Assembly (NCBI GenBank): GCA_004114245.1
Contig: QZWS01000145.1
Span: 1-21,862 of the forward strand
From: Zoopage sp. CT-All
Lineage: Eukaryota > Zoopagomycota > Zoopagomycetes > Zoopagales > Zoopagaceae
Reading direction: 5' to 3'
Length of the DNA: 21,862 nt
Positions 1 to 8,115 of the stretch are shown in pieces. A program made the position numbers and the translations under genes. A model generated the notes under the pieces. The model saw nothing but the letters and a program-made list of their open reading frames with translations. It was not told the origin of the DNA and did not search any database. The stretch's first letter is position 1; each line of letters begins with the position of its first letter.

Positions 1-393
1 TTGCCCGACGGCAAAGCGACGCTGCAATGGATCTGGTACGGCGGTGGGGTGTACTATGGACAGTCGGAGGCAGGCTTTGGCGAATATTATACCTGCACGG
101 ACTACGTCGTCGAAGGAGGCCAACCGCTCGTGCCTCGTGGTTCCGGAGGCGATCAACGTGTCTGGCAAGGTGGCGATGCCTCGAACCCAGGAACAGACGT
201 GTGCAAGTACTGGAGCTCGAATCGCGTCGGAGACTGCTCCTTTGGAGACCGCAAACCCGCCAACCCACGCGCGGACAATCTGCTGAGTCAGAGTCTAGAG
301 CCCTGCTCAACCGCAGGCTCGTTTGTCGGGAAGGCTGCAGAGTTTGAGACCGGCGGTGGGACTAGACACATGCGAAAGAGGTGGGGTCATTGA
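1..393 (+). CDS. LPMO-like secreted protein, C-terminal part (5' partial)
   Basis: This frame is open from the first base and ends in TGA at 391-393, so the N-terminal half lies outside the window. The visible 130 residues start LPDGKATLQWIWYGGG and continue with FGEYYTCTDYVVEGG, then CKYWSSNRVGDCSFG. That pattern (a W-x-W-Y/F strand, a Tyr/Cys-rich strand, then a loose Gly/Pro-rich tail with spaced Cys) is what I expect at the C-terminal end of copper LPMO-type secreted proteins. From family knowledge these cleave chitin or related polysaccharides oxidatively outside the cell. The copper-binding N-terminal His and the second brace His are not in view. The last ~30 residues are low complexity and may be non-native sequence next to the junction with the opposing LPMO half at 362-760. 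The family is fairly sure; the substrate and AA-family number are not. Confidence 0.6.
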   Translation: MPDGKATLQWIWYGGGVYYGQSEAGFGEYYTCTDYVVEGGQPLVPRGSGGDQRVWQGGDASNPGTDVCKYWSSNRVGDCSFGDRKPANPRADNLLSQSLEPCSTAGSFVGKAAEFETGGGTRHMRKRWGH

Positions 394-760
394 GAATGGG
401 GGCCTGCGCGCGTTTGGATTCGCACGGGCCGTGGCATCCGAATCCAGATGCTACAATGGACAGTGTGGTAAAAAAAAAGGATGTTGTTAGTTCGGGGGAC
501 TAGCCTGAGGGAAGGTTAAAAAAGAAGGGGATGGAGGAGGAACGTCGCATTTCGCGTGGGCTGAAATAGCGCTAGTGTTCGTTTGGCGAAAGGAAGGGGG
601 ATACAGTACCACAGGTGCCCCACCACTCGACGTTTCCTCGGCCACGGGGCGTTGTCATCATGGAGTGGGCAAAGCCATGTCCCGCCAGCAGGAGACAGCC
701 TAGAACTGAGAACGTCGTAAAATACATGGAAGTGTGGAAGGTGGGAACAACAAAACGCAT
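362..760 (-). pseudogene. LPMO-like gene, N-terminal half only (two exons)
   Basis: Exon 1 runs 760 to 610, followed by a 159-nt intron (donor GTACTG at 609, acceptor TTGTAG ending at 451) and exon 2 from 450 to a TAG at 364-362. ATG 760 is the first ATG after a TATAAAT box. The 79-residue product has a signal peptide ending GHGFA, then HSMMTTPRGRGN and VEWWGTCASGFGCHGPCES. A mature N-terminal His followed by PRGRGN, WWGTC and a CxGPC loop fits the N-terminus of an LPMO, where that His is half of the copper histidine brace. The frame stops just after NDPTSFACV, where the strand carrying the second brace His should begin, and the DNA beyond it codes for an LPMO C-terminus on the opposite strand. 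It is probably a truncated, inactive copy, or one half of an inverted gene. The splice model is read by eye; an extra downstream intron cannot be excluded. Confidence 0.6.
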
Positions 761-820
761 ACAACGATGGGGTTTTCTGTGCGGAAAAATGAAAGGGTGT
801 TTGTATGTTGATGTGTTATC

Positions 821-827
821 ATTTATA
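821..827 (-). promoter_or_regulatory. TATA box of the minus-strand LPMO half
   Basis: On the minus strand this reads TATAAAT, 61 nt before the ATG at 760. No other ATG intervenes, which supports that start. The promoter of the truncated gene therefore looks intact. Confidence 0.45.
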
Positions 828-910
828 GTACAGCGACACGCGGTTCCCGTTCTGGATGGGGCTACCGGTTTGAGGTGATCCCTGAAGGTCCTGGCAACCG
901 AAACCAACTA

Positions 911-1500
911 GTCGTACGAAGAAACGTGCTCATCGCAACTAGAATACCTTAGAGGTGCTTGGCGGGCTGTGTTGACAAGAAGAGCTGCTGAGATGTTCAG
1001 AATTCTGGAGTCAACGAGGTGTCATCGCCACAGTTCTTCAGCAAGCTGTCTGCGAATAAGTAGGTCGATATAGGTAGCAAGAGCTGGTCTTGTTTCAGAG
1101 TGTCTTTCAGCATCGTTAGATCCGTAGGGAGTAGCGCTCCTGAGCGAGGGCCTAATATGTGTTACTTGAGGGAAGGGTGCCAGGACCAACAAAATGTGCC
1201 ACATGCGGTTTGGCACTAGACAACACGCGCGCGCTCTTGCAACGCGCGATGACGAACGGTAGATACTTTGTTTTTGGTTGCCTGTCCCCTGGTAATCATT
1301 TGTTGCTTGCGTGTTGCGTCTCCGGGCGTTGTATGGTCCGGGTCCACCTGCTTTCTGCGTGGGCTCTTTCTCCCTCTTGCGCAAAATCACGCAAGAAACA
1401 GGCAATTCAAACGGGGTCCTCATGAAAAAAGAGTTTGAAGGAAGACGTGCTATGTTTGGAGGTGGCGTGTACTGCTCCGTTTTGTCACGTAAAGCAAGGC
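911..1500. other. Intergenic region upstream of the FKBP gene
   Basis: No coding region could be supported here. A 221-codon minus-strand ORF at 1022-1687 overlaps the FKBP first exon antisense and has no recognisable motif, signal peptide or codon pattern. The stretch probably holds the divergent promoters of the minus-strand LPMO half and the plus-strand FKBP gene. Confidence 0.4.
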
Positions 1501-1507
1501 TATAAAA
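1501..1507 (+). promoter_or_regulatory. TATA box of the FKBP gene
   Basis: TATAAAA lies 86 nt before the ATG. The leader between them is C/T-rich and contains no ATG, so translation should start at 1593. Confidence 0.6.
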
Positions 1508-1592
1508 CCAAATCAGCAGTGCAGGACTTTCGTCTCCCACCCTTTTCACCTCTTCCTCCCACTCCACCTTCAACCGTACATACACATTAAAC

Positions 1593-2234
1593 ATGGGTGT
1601 TACCATCGAGAGACTCACGCCCGGCGACGGAAAGACCTTTCCCCAGAAGAATGATACAGTCAAAATCCACTGTAAGCTCAGGATCACATCGCATTTCCGC
1701 CTTATTGATCACAACTGTGCTCGAGTGCAGCTTCCTGCTAACGCTAACGCTACTGTCATCATGTCTTCCGACGATCTCGCACAAAGATGTGGGAACTGTA
1801 AGTCGTTGCTTCAAGTTGATTGACATCCTTCGTAAGCATATTGGAGAAGATCAGCACTAACGCTCTTAATGGTCCTCTGATTCGCATTCATAGCTTGATA
1901 ACGGCAGCAAGTTCGATTCGTCTCGCGACCGCAACGATCCTTTCCAGACAAAAATTGGTGTTGGCAGGGTCATCAAGGGCTGGGATGAAGGTAATATTCA
2001 TATCGGAGGAGGGTTGCTTCCAGGCTTTCCAACCTAGCTCCTCTGCGTCTCTCCTAACCCGTTTTGCTGATTTGAAACACAGGTGTCCCTCAGCTCTCTC
2101 TTAACGAGAAGGCAATTCTCAAGATTACTCCCGACTATGGTTACGGAGCCCGCGGTTACCCACCTGTCATTCCTGAGAACGCCAACCTGACTTTTGAGGT
2201 CGAGCTTCTCGAGATCATCAGAGCGCAACAATAA
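1593..2234 (+). CDS. FPR1: FKBP12-type peptidyl-prolyl cis-trans isomerase
   Basis: Exons are 1593-1671, 1787-1797, 1894-1990 and 2083-2234, joined by GT-AG introns of 115, 96 and 92 nt. They give 112 residues, the usual FKBP12 size. The protein catalyses cis-trans isomerisation of X-Pro bonds in the cytosol; in fungi it is the receptor for FK506 and rapamycin. The binding-pocket residues known from FKBP12 are present: Tyr27, Phe37-Asp38, Phe47, Val56-Ile57, Trp60 (in VIKGW), Tyr83, Ile92 and Phe100. There is no signal peptide, membrane segment or TPR extension, so this is the small soluble form. The second exon is only 11 nt. It completes Tyr27 and adds Val-Gly-Thr, giving the family motif HYVGTL; without it both frame and active site are lost. 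The reading frame closes exactly with this model. Confidence 0.93.
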
Positions 2235-2426
2235 GAGTAGATATCATGGAAATGTGCGCGCATTGTAAATACAAGGCGGTGTAATATTGTGTACCCGTCT
2301 GCCAACCAAGGCATGCTTGTCTCGCTCAAGGAACTTCTTTGTCTTCCCAAGCTAGGGTGTGTGTATCTGTTGAAGTCCGTGACCAAGCGTGTGGGAACAA
2401 TTTTTCAGTGTCCTCACTCCAATACG

Positions 2427-2459
<33 letters not shown>
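2427..2459 (+). repeat. A33 homopolymer
   Basis: Thirty-three consecutive A residues lie about 190 nt beyond the FKBP stop. A retroposon tail is possible, but I saw no target-site duplication flanking it. Confidence 0.9.
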
Positions 2460-2461
<2 letters not shown>

Positions 2462-3169
2462 CAGCCGAGGTGCTTTCTTGTATATATGGAAGATAGTGCA
2501 GCAGTTCCATCATTGGACGGATCGGTTTTACGTGTCGTCTCTCATCCTCCCCTGTCAAAAACACTATCATTCTTCATGTCTTCTGCTACCCGTATAGTAC
2601 CATAATCGACCACCGAAGTGCTTGCACGGCCTCAGCTTAAAACGATCTAACAATCTTGCTGGCATTTTGAGCCAGCTTCATGATGTCTTTTTTTTATTGG
2701 CAGACCCGATGTAAGTACCTTTTTGCTATTGGCAGGCCTTATTTGTCTCACAGGCTGTGCCATATCACACATGGAACGTCGTCCGTTGGGCGTTCCTTCC
2801 TCCATCTGAACCAGAAAGGGATCTCCAGCGAGAGGGTAGAGCCGGTGCAAGTACGTTCGCAAGGAGCAAGGACCCGGCCTTCTGTTCTGGTTGTGGATAT
2901 GAGCGGAACAGAGGACCACCAAGCCGCCACCAATATAGCCCGGGTTGGCATCGAGGAGGGAGTGAAGTCTCGCCAGATGTCCTGTGTCGGGACTATGGTC
3001 TCGAGTCTCGCACCTACCTATAATCATACAAGCGCCACTATGGGGTGGCTCCATAGCATCATGTATGCTTGGCTTGCTGGCAATATCAATCTTACTGGCA
3101 TGTTGGTTAGGTTGACTCTGTTCAGGCTGTTTGTGCACTTATGGAGCGCCACTGACTGGAACCAGGTTC

Positions 3170-3211
3170 TTTTTTTTTTTTTTTTTTTGGTGACCCTATT
3201 TTTTTTTTTTT
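3170..3211 (+). repeat. Paired poly-T tracts (T19 and T13)
   Basis: T19 at 3170-3188 and T13 at 3199-3211 are separated by a 10-nt spacer, upstream of the FYVE gene. Poly(dA:dT) tracts of this kind often mark nucleosome-poor promoter regions in fungi, which fits their position; that role is inferred. Confidence 0.8.
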
Positions 3212-3393
3212 ATCCTTCTGCGACACTTTCGCTTGGCTTGCCGTTCACCTCATCCAGCATCACTCATCTTACTCGTGCACTTACCTCAGCCCGCGCATCC
3301 AGAGCATCAGTAACACCTTTAGCACTCATTCCGTGGTAGTATAACGGCAGAGAGTACAGAACGGCACTCAGCATCTCTGCTCTAGTATAAGCC

Positions 3394-4830
3394 ATGACCG
3401 AACCAGCATCACAGCGGTCGCGCATGCCATCACAGCAACGGCAAGTGCCGCAAGAGCAGCAGCAGCAACAACAACAACCGATACTTCAAGCTCCGACACT
3501 TCAAGAGATTGAACAAAAGTACTCGCAGCTACCACCTCAGTATCGTCAGGCGATTCTAGAGAAACAACAAAAGGAATATCAGCAACAGCTGCTTGAGCAG
3601 CAGCAGCGAGGTTCACAGCCACAGCAACCGCAAAGAACAACGCCTACATCAAGCACACCAAAGAATCAGTCGTCAGACCTCGCAGCTCGGTCTACAGAAG
3701 GATCCTCGTCAAGGACTTTATCGGGAGGCGTTCAGAGCGATAGCGTAGGCAGCTGGAGCCCGACACGGCAGCGCAATGCTTCTGCACCCATGAAAAGTGC
3801 TTATCGGGTCGAGCGAGACAGCGACTCGGTGAGCATGAGTACCACTTCGAGCAGAGCAGGACCAGGTCGTGCTCATTGGAAGGTAAAGAACCATGGTGGA
3901 TGGCGTCTGGCAGACAGCACGCGAGTTATCCGAGACATGAGTGAGAGTACTGGGCGGAGTGCCATTCTTTTATTTTTATTTTTCATGTCCAGTTCATTTG
4001 AAACTGAAATCTTCGCACCGCCTTTTCCCTTCAGCCCGATCACAGCACGCTTGTCTGCACTTGGCCAGGATGCCGACTCGAGTTTGGGTTCTTTGATCGG
4101 CGACACCACTGCAGGAAGTAAGTTAATGCACTGAGATGAGGTTAATTGCTTATGACGGCATCATGACTGTGTTCGCGGTCGCTCACTCGTCCTCTCTTCG
4201 TTATTGCGGCAGATGTGGCGATATCTTTTGCAGCGCACATTGCTCACGAGAGGTGCCATTGGACCAAGCACTGGACTTCAATCCGTCAGAAGGAATCCTG
4301 AGCAGGGCTTGTGTTGGTTGTTATGAAGCCTTTGAGCAGTGGCAGGGTATCTTACCATCCAGCAACTCCAAGAGGGTCACGTTTGGACAAGGGTCAATGC
4401 AAAGCGAAGGAGAGACCGAGCAGCAGCACAGCGATGCCACAAAGTTGATTTTGAACAAGACAAAAAGGAATATTGGACATATTCCTGACGGCTTTCTTGG
4501 CGGAAGTTCGAGCGAGGAGTTTGGACGAGAAGGTATGGCATGTCAAGTGATTATGTTACCTCTCTAGTTGCTATGCAGTGACACTTGGGATTGACCTGCT
4601 TCATTTTTACGTTATCCTAGACATTGTCCGGCAGTCACGGCCGGCAGTCCCAGGCAATATAGCTATCAAGAAGCGGCCATCCACAGGTAATGACAAGTTA
4701 GCGATCAATGGTCCATATCCAAAGGACTGGGCTCCTGCATGATGTCAACTGACGCTCTCTCACATGAATAGATCAAACTACGATGCCGATGCCCTCGGTC
4801 CCACACGACTGGTCCTGGAGTACATTTTAA
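3394..4830 (+). CDS. FYVE zinc-finger protein with Q-rich N-terminus
   Basis: Exons are 3394-3882, 4035-4117, 4213-4532, 4621-4686 and 4772-4830, with introns of 85-152 nt. They give 338 residues and the frame closes exactly. Residues 1-75 are Gln-rich, probably coiled coil, and 75-160 are Ser/Thr/Pro-rich and likely disordered. A FYVE domain follows at about 162-232: WKPD (the W-x-x-D motif), the basic ligand motif RRHHCRKCG at 187-193, and RAC at 222-224 in place of the usual RVC. The zinc ligands appear to be Cys171, 176, 189, 192, 197, 201, 224 and 227. Two pairs are spaced more widely than usual (C-x4-C and C-x3-C). FYVE domains bind phosphatidylinositol 3-phosphate on endosomes or the vacuole. 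The polar C-terminal tail ends PHDWSWSTF. No lipase, kinase or other catalytic domain is visible, so it is probably an endosomal adaptor. Confidence 0.9.
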
Positions 4831-4848
4831 AAATGCAATTAGAGGTGA

Positions 4849-4854
4849 AATAAA
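4849..4854 (+). promoter_or_regulatory. Polyadenylation signal of the FYVE gene
   Basis: AATAAA lies 19 nt after the TAA stop, a close but plausible 3'-end signal. The next gene's TATA-like element is only about 75 nt further on, so the two genes are tightly packed. Confidence 0.5.
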
Positions 4855-4926
4855 GAAGTGCTCATACTTTTGTTTGCGTGAGTGACGAAGTGGTCATAGC
4901 CCCGTCATGGCAACCTAAAAAAGCTG

Positions 4927-4932
4927 TATAAG
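4927..4932 (+). promoter_or_regulatory. TATA-like element of the RPEL gene
   Basis: TATAAG lies 68 nt before the ATG at 4995, which is the first ATG downstream of it. Confidence 0.4.
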
Positions 4933-4994
4933 AACGCGTGCTACTCAGACCTTTTCGACATTCAACCCCACATTCTTGATTACATTCCAGCACC

Positions 4995-5630
4995 ATGAGT
5001 AAGACCTCAATTTCCATCCTAGTCCTTATGTCTGGAAGTCTTTTAAACATTATTAACGAACCCTCCCTCTCTTCATACGCCTTCCTTGCAGCTACTCACA
5101 AAATTCACACTGGAAGACCTCGACAAGTTCCTGCAGGACCGTCCTGCACCAGAGGAGCTCGTTGAAAAGAATATCTTGCATGGTTGGTGCCGCGTGCTTT
5201 ACGCTGTCCTTGAAAACGAACTCGCGCGCTTCTTTTTCTGACACTCTGAGTTCACACTCGTAGAGGCGCAGATGGCGCCGGCATTACAGAAGCAAGCTGA
5301 TGAGCTGAAGAGGTCACAGTTGAAGGATGCCCTCAATACCAAGATCGAGCATCGACCTCCACCCTCAGAGTTGATCGATCACAACATCCTTCATGGTAAC
5401 AACAACCTCCTTATCTACGTTATATTGTGCCCATATGATTCACCGAACGTCCACCTCCAGATGAAAACGTAAAATAACACTCAGATGTATGACTGATAGA
5501 ATCGAATGTGGCCCCAGCAATCCAGCAGCAAACCGAGGAGCTCAAGAAAACGCAACTTGAGAGTGCCTTGAACTCGAAACTCGAGCGTCGCCCATCCCCA
5601 GACACACTTATCGAGAAACACATCCTTTAA
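4995..5630 (+). CDS. Small three-repeat RPEL protein
   Basis: Three RPEL repeats are encoded on separate exons: RPAPEEL with EKNILH, RPPPSEL with DHNILH, and RPSPDTL with EKHIL. RPEL motifs bind monomeric actin in animal Phactr and MRTF proteins; a similar role here is inferred. Downstream exons are 5264-5395 and 5500-5630, each joined in phase 1. The repeats recur every 44 residues, exactly the 132-nt length of exon 3. The third repeat has Thr-Leu where the motif has Glu-Leu. The start is uncertain. The first exon is only ATGA, followed by a good donor (GTAAGA). Using the strong acceptor TTGCAG at 5091 puts repeat 1 out of frame by one base. Using the weaker GGAAG at 5116 restores the frame and gives 110 residues. 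No other domain is present. Confidence 0.75.
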
Positions 5631-5699
5631 GGCACATTTTATGAATCGAGGAGGCTATCCTAGCGTACACATTGTTCGTCGTGCTGTGTACCACACCCG

Positions 5700-6239
5700 C
5701 TACGTGGGTGGGTCAATGAGATCAATTGGCTAGATGGACAGAAGCAGCACAATGTGCGTTAGTAGCAAACCACGGGTTTTTTGTAATAAACACAATGACA
5801 CCTTTGCAGTAAGTGCTAGTCTTACCGGGCCGTCCTTTGCACCGTAGATGGACGCAATCTTGGGGATCATCTCCAGGTAGTGGGACATCTCTACCCAAGA
5901 GCACGCCGCGTTGGGATTTAGACAGTTTCCCCAGAGTGTCGCCTTGTAATAGACAATGTCCCACATCAATGCGTTTAGACAGGTGAAGCCGTCCGGGTCC
6001 ACATCACGGTACTCGTATGGAGTCGAATACACCTCAATACCATGTATCACCTCGTCTAGATTCTTGTAACTAGGTGGTGTGAGGCCTGTGCAGTTCGCTA
6101 CCAATGGCACGGAGCGTGTGATACATGCATGGCAGGTGTTAGATTGAGCAGATGTTGTCGAAAGCAGCGTAGCGATCCCGAGGACAAGGATCATGTACAG
6201 AGGGAGAATGAGGACATGACAAGCCGATGAAGCGCTCAT
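5700..6239 (-). CDS. Small secreted cysteine-containing protein
   Basis: Exon 1 runs from ATG 6239 to 5826. A 96-nt intron (donor GTAAGA at 5825, branch point CTAAC, acceptor ATCTAG ending at 5730) leads to a short exon 2, 5729-5700, ending in TAG. The product is 147 residues. Residues 1-32 form a strong signal peptide: a long hydrophobic run through LPLYMILVLGIATLL, with likely cleavage after TTSAQ. The mature part has six Cys, starting NTCHAC and ending with AACSW, enough for three disulfides, plus a possible N-glycosylation site (NCT). I do not recognise the family. Size, secretion and even Cys number fit an apoplastic or cell-wall protein, possibly an effector-like one, but function is unknown. 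It faces the RPEL gene tail to tail with 69 nt between stop codons. Confidence 0.65.
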
Positions 6240-6776
6240 TTTTTTGGTGTTATGAAAAGTCAAGTGGTGGTATCAAAGGAAAGTCTGAAAAAAAAGAGAC
6301 AGGCAGCAAGAAAGCTGCATCATCATCGCTGATAATTTTTGACACTCTCCTGTTCTCAGACCATTTTGAAATTTCTTTAACTTCATAATGCGTACGGATC
6401 GTTCATTTCATCGCTAGAACGTTGATACTCTCTTGCCTCGCCCGTTTTTCTTCTTTTTCAACGGGCAGGCTTGGATTCTACATCTTATGTATCTGCTCGT
6501 GTCTTTGGTGTGCGCGGTGGGAGGGGAGGGGTTATACGGCATTCAGCTTCATATGAGAAATTGATCTGAAACGAAAAAGCTGCACAACGTGTTTCTGATG
6601 ATCCCCTCATTTTTTTCTTCCTTTCAGCCTCTCCCCTCGTGCACCTGCCAGCGACTTTTAACGGCGACAACCATGGTTGGAGTGGTTGATATAGTGAGCC
6701 AGGACTGTGCACAGTGTGCTGTACTCTCAAAACGGTCGCGGAGCACACATGCATGCACGGATTATAGTAGCAAGAG

Positions 6777-6788
6777 CGCATGCATGCG
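6777..6788. repeat. Perfect 12-nt palindrome
   Basis: CGCATGCATGCG is a perfect palindrome, and a second CATGCATG core occurs at 6748-6755, about 30 nt away. Paired palindromic cores could be a dimeric transcription-factor site; no assignment can be made. Confidence 0.5.
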
Positions 6789-6882
6789 TCTCACTGGTTA
6801 AATGGTCCTTATCGCTGTACTAGGGTGCTTTCACTCCCCGCTCTGTAACCGCGTCTCTATCATATGAAGGCATGCGTTAGAT

Positions 6883-7379
6883 CTACTGTTCTATGAGCAA
6901 TTGCAGCGATGCTGAACTGCAGTCCCTGTTCATGACGCGATGGTGACAATATTCCTGATAAATGAAATTCTGGAGAATGCTCGACCAACGGTGCTGTGTT
7001 TTAAAGTGGGCGATCATGAGTGGAGGGTAAATTCCGGGCGTGTTTACAACGTAGAACGAACGGACTAGACCAAAGGAATGTATAGAATCAACACTGACCC
7101 CGATAAAACCTTCTTTGAAAAGATGGACACATTGTTCTTCAGTAGAGAGTTGGATCACAACCCTCGACCGTTGCAACTTGATTTCTCACATGCGGGTGAG
7201 CTGTACTGAGCTCTCGGACATGCATCATTGGCTATGCGCAGTAGCCTCGCCATATTCTTGAGCTGTGGCACAATTCCCAGCATTCCAATGACTTCAGAGC
7301 ATGCATAGGAGGAAATAAACGAGTGATCCAAAGGGACTGGCCCTGCCAATCCACGTTTCATCTTTTTAGTGGTCGTCAC
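6883..7379 (-). pseudogene. Possible broken coding fragment, unknown family
   Basis: Two minus-strand frames overlap by 22 nt. The first (7379-7155) has KRGLAGPVPLDHSFISSY and SEVIGMLGIVPQLKNMARLL; the second (7176-6883) has STEEQCVHLFKEGF and VRSFYVVNTPGIYPPLMI. Their composition is more protein-like than the surrounding frames. They could be one reading frame broken by a +/-1 shift, or exons of a gene whose introns I could not define. I do not recognise the family, and chance ORFs are a real alternative. Confidence 0.2.
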
Positions 7380-7914
7380 GAGGAGGGATGGGGATTCTGC
7401 TGAGTAGGTTCTTTAATGATGATGCTGGTATGCTTGTTGCTTTCTACGTACTGATAACTTAGCAAATCAACGTGGTGTTCGCCGTGTTGATGCTCTCGTG
7501 CCATTGATCACGAGCAGAGCAATGCTCTTGTCTAGGCGGGACGGGGATACTGAGCTTTTGCTACGCTCCTCACATCTGGACGCAACAGTCCTAAACAGCG
7601 GGCCTATCCCGTGCTTCTGCTTGCTGGTCGGTGCACCCTTTCAGGAATGGTGTCAATTGTAGCATATGTTCCCTGCAGATTGATGGTGCCTGGATTGTAC
7701 TGCAGCGATGGAACGGCTTGCATCTAACGGATTTAGACGACTTATACAACGTGATCGTTGGCCTTGGTGTCATTTGCACATGTTGGCAGCAGATTAGCCT
7801 GAGAATCGGGCAAGAACTTTCTAATAATAAGCGGTGCCTTTGTGGACACAAAACTATTCAATGCATACAGATTACGACGCAAGTCAAGTCCCGCAGCCTC
7901 TAGAGGTGCGGGCA

Positions 7915-8115
7915 TTATAGTGACCTAAGCTTTAGATTGAGCTCCGTTGGATATGCGAAGGCCTTAGTTATGTATGAGTTGTACTCATCCGAGTTGCAGT
8001 TGAAACCTACAAACCCAGTATGAGAAAAAGCTTCAGCTAATCCAGAACCTGAGCACACCCATGTCTCCGAGTAATAGGGGTCTGGGCAGTGGAGGGAACA
8101 AACAGTACCAGAGCT
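7915..8115 (-). CDS. Possible exon of an unknown cysteine-containing protein
   Basis: After a plausible acceptor (CAATTTCAG ending near 8116 on the minus strand) the frame reads SGTVCSLHCPDPYYSETWVC and ends NLKLRSL before TAA. Four Cys in about 35 residues, with aromatic residues between, resemble an extracellular domain. There is no start codon or signal peptide in this frame and the upstream exon could not be found. An antisense frame further left (7631-7903) contains IDGAWIVLQRWNGL and is equally unassigned. Confidence 0.2.
   Translation of the reverse strand, partial: SSGTVCSLHCPDPYYSETWVCSGSGLAEAFSHTGFVGFNCNSDEYNSYITKAFAYPTELNLKLRSL

Larger units (their letters stand above)
2235..3393. 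other. Intergenic interval with homopolymer tracts and an unassigned ORF
   Basis: This 1.16-kb stretch separates FKBP from the FYVE gene. It contains an A33 run (2427-2459), a T19 run (3170-3188) and a T13 run (3199-3211). Between 2680 and 3339 one plus frame is open for 219 codons. Other frames of both strands are also unusually stop-poor across about 2750-3020. None of the translations shows a motif I recognise, and the longest one runs through both T tracts as Phe/Leu strings, which argues against it being a real protein as it stands. Confidence 0.4.

Noticed and set aside
2235-2460. Retroposon with the A33 run as its tail
   Set aside because: No flanking target-site duplication and no internal promoter or coding similarity could be seen.
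2680-3339. 219-codon plus-strand ORF
   Set aside because: It runs through both T tracts as Phe/Leu strings, has no recognised motif, and competing frames on both strands are equally open.
3331-3400. tRNA-like 5' half: CCGTGGTAGTATAACGG fits a tRNA D-arm and RNA polymerase III A box
   Set aside because: No matching acceptor 3' strand, anticodon arm or B box (GGTTCRA) follows before the FYVE start codon. At most it is a relic.
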